Positions 22,520 to 33,999 of a stretch of DNA of 64,000 bases are shown here, piece by piece. Source of the stretch: Nectonema munidae. Lineage: Eukaryota > Nematomorpha > Nectonematoida > Nectonematidae. Below the pieces are notes generated by a model that was given only the letters and a program-made list of their open reading frames with translations, had not been told where the DNA came from and searched no databases. Positions within the stretch are counted from its first letter, which is position 1, and the number at the start of each line of letters is the position of its first letter. The stretch is taken from assembly GCA_030549495.1 (NCBI GenBank), contig JAUIRK010000278.1, positions 540,001 through 604,000 on the forward strand, given 5' to 3'. A program made the translations under genes and the position numbers.

Positions 22520-24990
22520 TTACTAGGGTTTCTGAAGTCAAGATTAGGAATGGAGGAATTGACAAGAGAGAATGTTCTTAGGAGAATTGAACGAAAGAGG
22601 GACTTTTGTACTATTTGAGAAATGTGAAGAAGATGGCTGGAGCGAGTGAGGTATAGTCATTTCGAATGAAAAACTGGATGAAAAATCCACATTAGATACA
22701 GGATTTATAAAAAAAATTAAAATGAAATAGCTTCTTAATATTATAAATATTGATACAAGAAAAAGAATCATTAAAACTACGAGAAAGATTAATGAAAATG
22801 AAAAAAAATTTTCAACAAGAATATAATTTATGTAGCATTGATAAGCAAGATGATCCCCAAATTAAATTGTAATACAGGAAGTGGGGAAAAATAAAAAGCA
22901 TTATAAAATAATTTTTTACATTGAAATGTTAAATACATTTCTATTTTGCGAAAAGTACGAAGAAGACGAGAGACTTTAATATGTACAGATGAGATGTGTC
23001 TGAACCAAGACAAATTTTCATTGAAAGTGAGGCCTAAGTAATTAAAAAGACTTATTCTAGTTAATTGATTACCATTAAGAACTAAACTAAAATTTTCTTT
23101 AATTGTTTTCTTAGAAAAAATCGTATACATACATTTACCTAAATTGAAAGAAAGCAGATTTAACTGACACCAATTTGAAACGGATTCCAGACAAGCATTG
23201 ATTCTACTTGCGACTTCCGTTCAATCATCAAAGTTTAACACGATAGTTGCATGGTCAGCATACAAAATTAGAGAATCCTGCTTGCTTACATTTTTGAAAA
23301 TATCGTTAATAAAAATCACAAAAAGAAGTGGGCCAAGGATAGATCCTTGTGGCACATTTTTTTCTATGTACTTTATATCAGACTTATCATTGTTTAAAGC
23401 GACGTAAAATTTTCTTTCAGTTCAAAAATCTCTTAAACCATCTTAAAACTAGACCTCGGGTGCCTATACGAAATAATTTATGAAGTAGCAATTGATGGGA
23501 AACATTAACGAAAGCCTTTGCCAAATCAAGAAATAAAACAATACTAAAGCTTTTACCGTAAAAATGATTTGAAATGCAACAACACAAAAATAATATAGCA
23601 TCTTCAGTTGATTTATTCTTAGAAAAACCAAACTGATAAGGACTGATTATACCGTGTTTATCAAGAAAAGCTATTCTTTTGTACAATATAATTTTTTCGA
23701 ATATTTTTGAAAAGTTCGAGAGTATAGATATTGGTCTAAAGTTGTCCAATGAAGTCGGAGGTTTGCCGTTTTTTAAAATAGGAACGATGCGGGCAAGTTT
23801 GAGATATTCAGGAAACTCTCACATTTGAGGAGATATATTAAATATGTGAACTAAAATAAAACCAATACTAGGAAGTATATCAATTATCTGCTGAATTGTT
23901 ATTTCATCATCACCATATCACTTTTTTTTTGATAAAGATGCTAAAGCTATCACAATATCATTGAAATTTATTTCAGGCAAATAAAATGAAACAAACTCAT
24001 TGAAATTGAAATCAATAAATTCCAAGGAAACATCAACAATGCAAGTGTTATCGGAAGTGGATAAGCTATCAGCAAAGTCATTACTGTTAAAAGATGAATT
24101 ATAAGATTTCATAATAGAATTTTTCAAAACTTTGTTTAGACTTTTCCATATGTTATTTTTTTTACACGATGAAAGCTGGTTGAAATAGTCCTTCGATTTC
24201 GCCTTTTTAACTTCAATCTTGTATTGTTTTAGAACATTCTTATACTTAATCTGATTCAATGAATTAGGATTAAAAAGTTTAATTTTGTATTGTTTTACTT
24301 TTAATCTTCTAAGAGAATTTAAAAAGGGAAAAACCAAGGCTTATTAATTTAATTAAGGGAAACTTCGTAATAAAAATATTATATGCATCATTGGGATTAG
24401 ACGCTTGAAAAATGGGTGAGAAGTCAATTTTTGCTACTTCAGCAACAAAATAGAGCATTGTTTACGACTAAAATTTTTTTTAGATTTAAAAGAAGATTTG
24501 ATTGGATATTTGAAAAATTCATTTATAAAGATACAATTCGGGAAATGATTAGAAATATCTGAAATAACGTTGAATGAAGAATAGGAGTGGTCGAAATTAA
24601 AAAAAAATATTGTCTATCAATGTGGATATGACAGTGCTGACACGAGTGCTTTTAGTTATTGAAGGAAAAAATCCATTTCGATGAAAGATATTAATAAAGT
24701 TTAGTATATTAATATTTTTGCCAAAATCAAACAAATTTAAATTAAAATCACCACAGATAATTGTGAATTTTGATAGTGAATGTTTAGCAAAAATATCATT
24801 CATAAAATTGTTGAAAGCTAACACATCAGATCTAGGAGGTCTGTATATTGATAGCAAGCTAAATATTTTGTTTTCGATTTTAAAGAACAACAATATGCAA
24901 TGAAAAAGATTCTCATTGCAAGATAAATTTTTTGAAGTAGTTAACTGTAAAGTTTTCATGTAATAAATACCGAAACTTCTATGTAAATTG
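22520..24990 (-). mobile_element. CR1/L2-like LINE, 5'-truncated and broken
   Basis: Minus strand. An endonuclease segment at 24597-24959 (IYRPPRSD, CGDFNLNLF, STLIDNIFF) is followed by a linker at 23918-24337 and RT at 23749-22840 (DNFRPISILSNFSKIFEK, YQFGFSKNKSTEDAI, LDLAKAF, VPQGSILGPLLF, LFNYLGLTF). The RT catalytic box reads YADH where YADD is expected, so this copy is enzymatically dead apart from its frame breaks. It is inserted within the hAT at 22002-25242. Confidence 0.8.
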
Positions 24991-25492
24991 CTTTATTTGT
25001 CTAAAAATGATATATTGTTAATAAAATGATTTTCTTCTTTCACTTTTGTTTTATAATAGTTAATTATACTCCTCAATCCTAATCACCTTAGTTTTATGAC
25101 CTTCTTTAGCTCTTGTTTCCGATGTTGATCGAATTTGCTTCTAGAAAGGAAAATTTTAGAGTGTATATTTTATAATGTATAATTCCAACCCCTTTGAGCC
25201 CCCCCCCCCCCCTCGCTCAAAATTCGGTTAGCGCGGGCTCTGAATCACAATCATCTAGTACATTTCAAAAAAAGGTAGATACACAATATAAATTTTAAAA
25301 TATTCGGAATTTAGTAAAGAGATAAGCAATAAATGCATAATCAAATAACTAAATACTTAATATATTTATTCATTAATAAAAGCAAGAATAACATTTTTAA
25401 TAGATATGTAAAGCAAATAATAATTCACAGGTAATAAAAAGATGCAAAATATATACATTCATGAATACGAGCAAGAATAACAATTATGAATA

Positions 25493-26890
25493 TTACATTT
25501 CAATTTTCATATTATATTCATTAAGGAAGAATTCTATTAATTTCATTTTAACTATAAGCAAAGAATCTTTACGATCAAAAATTTTTGCAAGTACTGTATT
25601 CCATAATTTACAAACTCTGAATCTCAAGCAAAAATTTGATTTGTGCAATCTAAATCTAGGCATTACAAATGAACATCTATTTCTATTATTAAAATATTTG
25701 CATATAAATAGTGAAACTCTAAGTTTATAAAGAAATTTTATAAATTTTGCATAATAAAAGAGAATTGATGAATGAAAGATATAAGGTTTATTAAAAATAA
25801 TCCTCATAGCTTTTTTTGAGTAATGTAAACAATATCATTATTTATATACCCCCAATTTTCGATACTATAAGTGAGGAAGAAAAAGTGCTTTATATAGAAT
25901 AAGTATTATTTTAAGAGGGAAAATATTTTTAACAACTCTAAGTCTACCTAAAACAGAATTCAATGTGGAAACAACAAACTGGTGATGAGCATTCAAATTT
26001 AATTTATTATCAACAACAAAACCTAGAATATTGAATTGATCAACATACTTAATCATTAGATTTGGCTTAGTAGTTTTATGACTATTAGAAAAGTACATAG
26101 CCTTGCATTTATAAAGATTTATTTTCATAGAATTGCGATGTAACCATTTGAGGACTGAATTAAAGCAATCAAATGAGATGTCTTCTTTAAATGGAATTAA
26201 AAGAGTTATGTCATCTGCGTACATGAGCAAATAATTGTTAGAGCAGACATCGGAAATATCATTCAAGTAAGTCAAGAACAATAAGGGCCCAAGGATTGAG
26301 CCCTGGAAAACGACCACATTAAACTAATTTCAAATCAGATGGTGTATGATTAATAAAAACAGACTGATATCTTGATTCGAGATAAGATTTGAGCAGTTTA
26401 CAAGAGGAAGAATCAAATCTATAGAGACTAAACTTATGAATGAGATTACAATCAAGTATTGTATCAAAAGTGATAGAAAGATCCAAAAAAATTGTAACTA
26501 GAAATAACCCATTATCGAAATAGTGAGAAATGGAATGAAGTAAAGTAGTTGAGTGATGCTTTCGAAACCAAAATTGTTTCTCATAAATAATATTGTTCTG
26601 CTGAAAATATTTGTAAATTTGCCAATGCAAAAGTTTTTTGAATATTTTAGACAATGAGGAAATAATGGTAATATGTCTAAAATTAGAAGCATCAAGTTTA
26701 TTACCCTTTTTAAATATAGGAATAACTTTGGTATACTTAAAAATAATGGAAAAGTACAATTTGATATTCAAGAGTTGAGACCAATTAATAAGTATTTGGC
26801 CAAAGATGATAAAACAAGTTTGCTATTAGCTATTGATATACCATATATATCTTCACAAAATTATTTTTCATTTGATTTGAAGCTTATCTA
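25493..26890 (-). mobile_element. second CR1/L2-like LINE fragment
   Basis: Minus strand. RT starts near 26890 and runs through KVIPIFKKGNKLDASNFR, SLSKIFKKLL, FLDLSITFDT, FQGSILGPLLF and MYADD (25865-26771). The C-terminal FVMPRFRLHKSNFCLRFRVC (25493-25807) is the end motif of the CR1/L2/Crack assemblage. No endonuclease is present, so it is 5'-truncated. It has at least one stop or frameshift between blocks. The catalytic YADD is kept, but the PQG motif reads FQG. Confidence 0.8.
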
Positions 26891-28751
26891 AGATTTATAA
26901 ATATAGTTTAAACTTTTATTTTAATCACAATTTTTCCCCTGTTTTTATTAAATATTAGAAATGTCCTTTTTAATTCTGATATGTCCCGATTTTTATAAAA
27001 TATAGTATTCCTTTCTTATTTATAAGATATCTAAAGAAGGAAATTTTAAAGATTCTATTTTGTCATTATTAAGAGCTTTCTTTTTTCATTTTAGAATTTT
27101 TAAAATATTAGAACAATATAAATGCTTCTATTACTATGTTGCATAAAAAATTTAAACATATGTTTTACCTATTGTTTCCTCATCCAGAGCTGCACATATA
27201 GGTATAATTTTTAATTTATTTTCCTTTTTCCTCATAAACTTTTTTAATTATTTAATTTTTCCTATTTATTAATTGAAATAAAATAAAATAGTATTGTTCA
27301 CGTGAATGCTTATCTGATGTCCTTTTAAATATATTTATAAAAATTTGCTAATAAAATACTCAAATTTTAGTTGTAATACATCCTATATATTTTAAATTTA
27401 CCCGATTCATAATTATATTTGAGATATGGGATAATATTTTAAGTTAAACCTGGAAAACCTTTTAATTTTATCAAGACCCACAATAAAACTTCAAATAAAA
27501 TTTAATTAATGATATAACAGTATAAAACTAATTGTTAGTAATTTAATCTTTCCTCCTATTTTATTTCTAGTATTTTATTTGTGTATATATTTTCCCTTTC
27601 AAAACTCTATAGGGGACATTCAACCCACTGAACATAATAGCCCTTCTATGGAGGGTTATGCACATTAAATCTAATACGATTGTCATCGAATTGATCGTTC
27701 TTTAGAGGTAGCTACTAAGCCTGGTTTAGCACTAGTTAATTAGTAATTCTTAACTGTTTAGGTGATTAAACATATTTATTTGTTTCTTTTTTTGAAAGTA
27801 GGTTCTTCCTCAATAAGTCAGAATACTTTTAATAACTTTACAGAGATAGAAAGAGAGCTTTTTTACATCTTAGGTGATTAAACATATTTGTTTCTCTTTT
27901 TGAAAGTATGTTTTTCCTTTTTTACATAAACAAATTTATAAAGGGAAAGTTATATTTTATCTTTGAATTATAATTTTGAAAATTAGCAGATTTTGTTTTG
28001 ACTAATCTAAGAATGTTGAATAAAAAGTCACGTTATACGAAATAAATAAAAGTCAAAATATTAAGATATCTATACAATAGCGAAAGATAAAATGAAAATA
28101 AAAGTTAAGAACTATTGATCTGTGTTAGGGTAAAATTATTAGGGGTAAAAGAAGCATTTAGGCCCATTGGAATGGGATTAGAGGAACTATCGCCACCTTG
28201 CCCCTGAATGTGCTCCTTTTGTCATTTATCTCATTGCTTTGCAGTTTTTTTGTTTCTTTGTTTTACTAGTATTTATATGTGTGTCCGTTGTGTTTATGCA
28301 TTCGTATTTTTTTTTAGATATTTTTATTTTGGCTTCTTTCGCTATCAGTCGACATTTTTCTTGTTTCAGGATCTATGCATGACCGTATGTTGAATAATAA
28401 CTATACTCGATATGAAAGAAGAAGATTTTTGTTGTGTGCCGATTTTATAGGAATTATGATTCTTTGACTTGATTCGCTTTTGTTTGTATTTAAAACTTTG
28501 ATTCTTGAGAATCTCTCGACGATTAATGATGTTGCGCCATTGCACAGTTATGGGAATTAGAGAATAGGATGAATACGAGATTATTCATTCATTATCCGAA
28601 GTTGATGTTGATCAATAAATTGCCTTTAAATTTGCACTGGATGTTAAATAAATACACATACACTCATATAACGTAGCAGATAGCAATAGTAGCTGTGTGC
28701 GTGTTTTGCCTTTTCATTCTACTATTATTCTTTTCTACTACTTTAACAATC
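26891..28751. other. no recognisable gene; one short tandem duplication
   Basis: AT-rich. TAGGTGATTAAACATATTT followed by TTTGTTTCTTTTTTTGAAAG near 27758 recurs near 27873, a local duplication of about 115 bp. Only short low-complexity frames occur. Confidence 0.5.
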
Positions 28752-28798
28752 ATGTCATCGTCGTCATCGTCATCATCATCATCATCTCAGAATAGAAC
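28752..28798 (+). CDS. weak candidate first coding exon of the CaV beta gene
   Basis: ATG followed by a Ser run (MSSSS...SQNR) ending at a GTAAAT donor. The Ser-rich start recalls vertebrate beta-4a, which begins MSSSS. The donor leaves two bases of a codon, which does not join in frame to the candidate exon at 36753, so an intermediate exon would be needed. The (ATC)n-like repeat could equally be a chance microsatellite. Confidence 0.2.
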
Positions 28799-29416
28799 GT
28801 AAATCCCTTTTTTGAAATTCACTAATATTGCTTTTATTATTTTTATTATACATATTCATCTTTTTTATGTACACACATAAATCTATCAAGAACATGACAT
28901 AGTCAATGTATGCAAATACGTCACTACAAAATTAAAGTAAGTAGGCACTCAAAATATATTTGAAATGATCAACGTGTGGCTATTTTCTAAAAATTGTTTT
29001 CACTCTTAGTGCAACTCCAATCCAAGCATGTCTTCAGTTACCTATTTTTTGTTTATGTTGCGTGTTTTCTACTCTTAGCAATAACGAAGTCAAAAGATTA
29101 TTGCGTGTCACTTAGGACAAATTTTGCATTGAAGATATTTTGGATTCTCATTCTTTCTTATATGTGGCATTGCCCTAAAAATCATTACAGGAACATTTTA
29201 AAACAAATTTTTATTGAGAATTTAGTTTATATGTTTTAACTGCATATGCTATTAATTCTTGAACTTTTCTTAATTGTCTGTGTGATCTAAAATAAAGGTT
29301 GCAGACGCCTTAAATTTTTTTACAAAAACTTAAGGTGTAGTATACTTTATTGGAAAACAAGATATAATATATATTTCATAACGTGTACGATTCAACGCGG
29401 GCAGACAACTTTTTTT
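28799..29416. other. no recognisable gene
   Basis: AT-rich with one low-complexity frame. Probably intronic if the CaV beta gene begins upstream. Confidence 0.4.
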
Positions 29417-29445
29417 ATCATCTCCAACCTGTATACTACGATGAT
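29417..29445. repeat. single inverted copy of the 28-bp minisatellite unit
   Basis: The reverse complement reads ATCATCGTAGTATACAGG then TTGGAGATGAT, nearly identical to the unit repeated at 236-383. It stands alone here. Confidence 0.8.
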
Positions 29446-29725
29446 TTCTATTCTAATGTTTTAATACAAATATACGAAACTTGTTTTAACCTGGTGTTTT
29501 ATTTTGTTTAGATTTCCAACTTTAAAGCCTTACATTTTCGTATTTATTAGCATGAGCGTTTGACATTTTATCTAAAATAAATGTCAGATTGTTATTCTAT
29601 ACAGTAAATCACATTGATTCAATAAAAAAACTAAAAAATTTGTCAGAGAAACTTTTGAAAAAATCATAAAGTCCTCAAATTTTCATATTTAATACCAAAG
29701 AAAAATGAGCACTGAGTTCATAAAT

Positions 29726-30220
29726 AGGGGCATACCTCGTTTTACGAATTCTTTTTTTAAAGCAATTGGCATTTTTAAGAACAAGATGCTAACTTAGAAC
29801 CAAGTTAGAGAGTTGTTGAAGATATTTCAAAAGCTTATGGTTGTTACCGTCATATAGATTGTGAATTGAGGAAGAAATTTCAAATGGGTTATTAATATCA
29901 TTTCAAAAATCTGATAAAAGATACATGTGTGAACAAAAATAAAAAACTTTTTTAAATAAAATATTTAATATATGTTTTTTTAATATTTTATATAAATAAC
30001 ATAAAAAAGTTAAAATAACTACTAGTAAGCTGGTATTTTCGGAGAGTATGAGTTTTCCATTTGACAAGCAATGATTGATACCTCACTTTACGAAATTTTC
30101 ACTTAACGATTTTCCTTATTAAATATAAAATTTTGTTGAGTTAATATACATATATATCAAGGTATAGAAGTTACCGTCTGCGCGTTGGTGCGATGCTCAG
30201 CATGTCTCTCGACGTAAAAT
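29726..30220. mobile_element. possible Tigger-like relic
   Basis: GGGGCATACCTCGTTTTACG at 29728 resembles the Tigger terminal consensus (CAGGCATACCTCGTTTTA). A second GATACCTCACTTTACGAA lies near 30077 in the same orientation. I see no transposase and no clear right end. Confidence 0.35.
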
Positions 30221-31148
30221 GATTTTCTGTTATGTCTTTTCGATAAATGAAATACCTACCAACTAATTTCAATAATTAATAATAATAAAAAACTACGTTA
30301 TTGTAAATATAATAATAAAATTAAGCCAATCAATTTATTCATTATATATTTTTCAATTTTTAACGTTTAAAAGAATATTTATTTAAATTTTTAAATGCTT
30401 GTAAAGTGACAGAGTAAAATTTAGATCAATTAATTCAAATGTCTTGTTCTTAAAATCGGCGTCATTATTATATCTTTTTCAATTTACACTGTTTTCAAAC
30501 TGTGTTGCATCAGATGAAAAAGCATAAGTGCCAGACAATAAACGATTCACGTAAGTAATATAGGCATGCTACTTTAACATTTCCTTCTTATAATGAATAG
30601 ATATTATATAAAAGTGTTTTAAATGAAAAATCGCTTCAAACCTTTTAAACCTTTTACTGTCTCCAAAAGGGGCATTAAATATGAAATAATTTTATAATCT
30701 TGCAATTTGTAATGCATGGTACTTGTAGATAGAATAACAATCAGCATGTCTAAATCATCAAAAATACTAATTCATTTATCGGAGACGAGGAAAGTGATAA
30801 ATCTTTTTTATACCAATTCTGCACATCCCTTTGAAATATATATTGGATGTAACAAATCTGTTTTCAAATCACTTTCAGTTGACTATTGTGTGCAGAGATA
30901 AGACGTAACGAGACTTGCAAAAAGTTGGCAAATATATTTTACAATTAAAAAGTGAATTTATAACGCCAAAAACAAAGATTTTATATTCTCTTTTCAAATA
31001 ATCAATTGATAAAATGGAATGTAAAGACAGTAATGTTTTGTTATGGTGAGCTTCAATGGATATTCTAGAGTAAACTAACATTGAAAAAACCTAATTTCAA
31101 TACATGGACATAGGAAAAAACAGATGAAGGCAATATATGGATAAATGG
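30221..31148. other. no recognisable gene
   Basis: AT-rich. Two overlapping frames of 61-68 codons on opposite strands near 30716-31081 match nothing I recognise. Confidence 0.4.
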
Positions 31149-31336
31149 TATGGTTGGTTGGTTGAAGATATCAAAGCACTTTCAGCCGTAAGGCCATACG
31201 TTCGCATTATGTTTGAGGCGGTTAATCACAGTTTTTGCAATTTTGTTCTTAAGAGTTGGGAGCCTTGGGGATCGAACCCCTGACCTTCAACTGTTAAGCT
31301 GAGACGTACACCCTAACAATCATTGATGCTCGAATA
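31149..31336 (-). mobile_element. tRNA-derived SINE sharing its 3' end with the local LINE
   Basis: Read on the minus strand. The head at 31336-31255 has a B box GGGGTTCGATCCCC. The body contains AAAAACTGTGATTAACCGCC. The 3' end GAAAGTGCTTTGATATCTTC is followed by three CCAA units (31151-31163). The LINE at 4462 ends GGAAAGTGCTTTGACATCCT followed by CCAA units, so the SINE carries the LINE tail that its RT would recognise. Confidence 0.8.
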
Positions 31337-31465
31337 GTATGTTATGGAAGTAAAATGTTTAAAAATACATTATATCACATATGTGTATAGTAGAGTGTTT
31401 CAACTTTTGTACAAATTTTTTTTCCTATTTAAAATGCTCGAAATAGATGTAAAAATACTCCTTAA

Positions 31466-31585
31466 CTCGTTAACGACCAGAATAACCAGACGATATCTAG
31501 TATAAAGCAGAAGATTTGTATTAAAAAGCATTAATAAATGCAGACGATTCATATTTTTGTTAAGTCGACTGTGGTCGTTAACTGG
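31466..31585 (+). mobile_element. TTAA-flanked MITE, family A
   Basis: TTAA at 31462-31465 and 31586-31589. Left CTCGTTAACGACCAGAATAA, right GTCGACTGTGGTCGTTAACT; the ends are inverted repeats. Internal AGACGATATCTAG and GCAGACGAT motifs mark the family. Confidence 0.85.
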
Positions 31586-31715
31586 TTAAATTAATTTCAA
31601 TTAATAAAAAAAAACGTAGGTAATTTTTTTTTGAAAAATCGGAAAGTAAACGATTCTAAATCTTTACCTAATAAAGATTACTATCACTAGAAATTTTTCT
31701 AAAAGTTCAATAAGA

Positions 31716-31857
31716 TACCCTGGGGTGTTTTTATCGAGAAGGCACAATTGCGCTGCTTTTATCGAACTATGAGGAAAGTAGGCTTGATGGGGGATCCAAC
31801 CTAAGACCTTGAGTTATCGAAACCGAGTATCTAACCAACCTTACTCACGCTCCCTCA
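31716..31857 (-). mobile_element. tRNA-derived SINE, second family
   Basis: The minus strand reads GGGAGCGTGAGTAAGGTTGG (A-box region), then AGGCTTGATG-side body and GCGCAATTGTGCCTTCTCGA, ending at ACACCCCAGG. It matches the copies at 57408-57546 and 38569-38735. The B box is degenerate here. Confidence 0.75.
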
Positions 31858-32013
31858 ATTTAATAATAAAAAGTACAGTAAAGAAATTTTTAATAACATC
31901 TAATTTTATTTTTCAACTGGATAAATGAAACAATTGATTATGATACAACATAACATTTAAAAAAATCTGATTCAAGAAATAAATGAATTTTTATTTGATG
32001 AAAGAAATTTTTT

Positions 32014-32498
32014 TCAATGATACTCACAATTTGGTAAAGTGTAACTGTCTTTTTTGTAATTTTTTGCTGATGATAATTTATAATCGTCTACACGTTTTAC
32101 TGCTCTTTTCGCATCAGCAGCATTCAGACATTTTAAAGATAATTTATCCCCTTTAAAATCCATTATCAAAGAAGTTTTAAACAACGAAATAAAATTTGAA
32201 GCTTTGTAGTAGCTAAATACGAGTGAGGAGTTCAAATTTGCACGATCTTTTACTTCAAGTCGATTAAAGATTTTACTTTTTTCTTTTTGATATGAAAACT
32301 ATTTGATATGATTAATATTTTTTTCGTCACTTTTGACAAAAACAGGGCTGATCCGGCTAAATCTTCGCTCAAATACCAAAGATGATTTCGAAACTTATTT
32401 AGTGCAGCATTCAACACATCCTTTCCTGTAGTCTTTTGTCTTTTAAAACTCCAAGTCGATAATTGGTCTCTAGAATTTACAAATAATCGGGCATCCAT
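32014..32498 (-). CDS. unrecognised two-frame coding relic
   Basis: Two adjoining minus-strand frames (82 and 73 codons) with normal amino-acid composition: the upstream one starts MDARLFVNSRDQLSTWSFKR and contains FRNHLWYLSEDLAG; the downstream one contains NAADAKRAVKRVDDYK. They are in different frames 15 bp apart, so they may be one interrupted gene. I do not recognise the family. Composition stands out from the surrounding AT-rich non-coding DNA, so this is probably a decayed gene or mobile-element gene. Confidence 0.35.
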
Positions 32499-32699
32499 GA
32501 ACAGAATTCTTAGCCTTAGGATTGGTTAGTATCTAAATATCATATGGCTTCTCAATCTGTTTCTACTTACCTTAGAAAATGCATTTTAACAGAATATAAT
32601 TTCTTTCACACAGAATGAAGAAAATATAAAAAGTTTATAATGTAAAATATATTGATCGAGTCGAGTTAACTTAATAATTGTTTGTGACGTTAGTATCCA

Positions 32700-32815
32700 T
32701 TCTTACAGATAACGTGGTCTCGCCCCGAATGCTGAGTACAGAATCTACGTGGGCTTTCCAACCCACTAAAAATCTAAGAACGGCCCCTTGTACACCATTA
32801 TTATACCTTGATAAG
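32700..32815. repeat. short dispersed repeat shared with 20447-20515
   Basis: CCGAATGCTGAGTACAGAAT followed by CTACGTGGGCTTTCCAACCC resembles, in inverted orientation, the segment at 20447-20515. It lies outside any LINE coding similarity here, so it is a separate small repeat or a shared element end. Confidence 0.5.
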
Positions 32816-33980
32816 TATTATTTTAGAAGAATGTTTCAAATATATGTTTCTAGCTAATGATCGATACAATCCTAATAGTGCGGAGTTTTTTTTTAAATTA
32901 AAAAAAAAATGTTTTTTTATAATTCTTTTAAAAAATATTATTAATTTGAAAATTTTATGATAGAGGCGAGAGGAGAGCACTCTCTTGCCTCTTTTTGGCT
33001 CTGGCCCTGTTTGAAACTTTTTTTTAGATAAGCAAACACAGCAACATATTTATTCCAGCTGCAAACACTTTTGGCTTCAGCTTTTGTTTTGTTAATTTAT
33101 AAGTATAAAAATCAAGTCATTGGAACAAATTTTCTAGTGATTCATTTGTTAAACAACTCAGAAAACACTAATTTTTTTTCTGTCTTGTATCAAAGACAAA
33201 TAGTTAAAAATACAAAATAAATAGTAAAGGCAAATGTATTACAAGAATATGCTTAATATGTAAATGTATATGGAGTTATATATATAGCTTCTATATGTGT
33301 TATAGGAGCATTTTTGTCCTTATTAACCAAAAACATGTCCATTTTGAAGAAAGAGTTGATTGAAAAATAGTTGTAATTATCAAATTTCCATTCCAACCAC
33401 TCCCCTGCCAGATGTGCGCCTTTGGCTAGTTTCTAACGCTTTTATAAGTTTTTAGTTATGCAGCTTGAAACATGTAAAGCTAAAGAATATGAGCTTATTA
33501 AGGAATTAGTTCATATATTTATTAGTTTGTCTATAACATAGACATTTTAGTTTACGTAAAAATGTCTGTACTTCTGCGCCTATAAGGGTGGCCGGCATGA
33601 TGTTTTAAAATGGAGAATCAAGTTTACTATGCATTTATAATTTCGATTTTACTTTGATCTTAGCTTTCTTTTCCTCCATAATAACTTTCATCATGTACTT
33701 ATTTATAATATTTTATATCCACATTTATAATATATTTTTATGCACTAATATTTTCAAGGTTATGCGTGCAAGTAACCTTGTGTGTGTGTGTGGATGATGC
33801 TTATGACCTCTTTCGATTTTTATCTTTATTTTCCATGATCGATTAATCGCACTTGTTTTTAATAATAATGAATACAATTACAAAGAAGTCTTGCTCTTTT
33901 TTTGTGTCCTTTGCTCCCACCATGTCTAACTTTTTGCTTTGTAGAAGGCTTATGCTATGCTTAGTGCTCCAAAATGCTAA
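32816..33980. other. no recognisable gene
   Basis: AT-rich. A GC-richer patch ending TTGGCTCTGGCCCTG at 32995-33010 may be a transposon terminus without a visible partner. A short (GT)n tract lies near 33780. Confidence 0.4.
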
Positions 33981-33999
33981 TTGCTGAAACATTTGAATC

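Larger units (their letters stand above)
22002..25242 (+). mobile_element. hAT transposon relic with a LINE nested inside
   Basis: The left end CAGGGCCCGCGCTCCC and right end TTAGCGCGGGCTCTG are inverted repeats. Flanks AATGACAA (21994-22001) and AATCACAA (25243-25250) match at 7 of 8 positions, as for an old hAT target duplication. A piece of hAT transposase lies at 22101-22349. A minus-strand CR1/L2-like LINE fills most of the interior. The termini are variants of those of the MITE at 16658-16980. Confidence 0.8.

Noticed and set aside
28208-28393. Hydrophobic 61-codon frame
   Set aside because: Phe/Cys-rich translation of AT-rich DNA, no homologous motif, no splice or promoter context.
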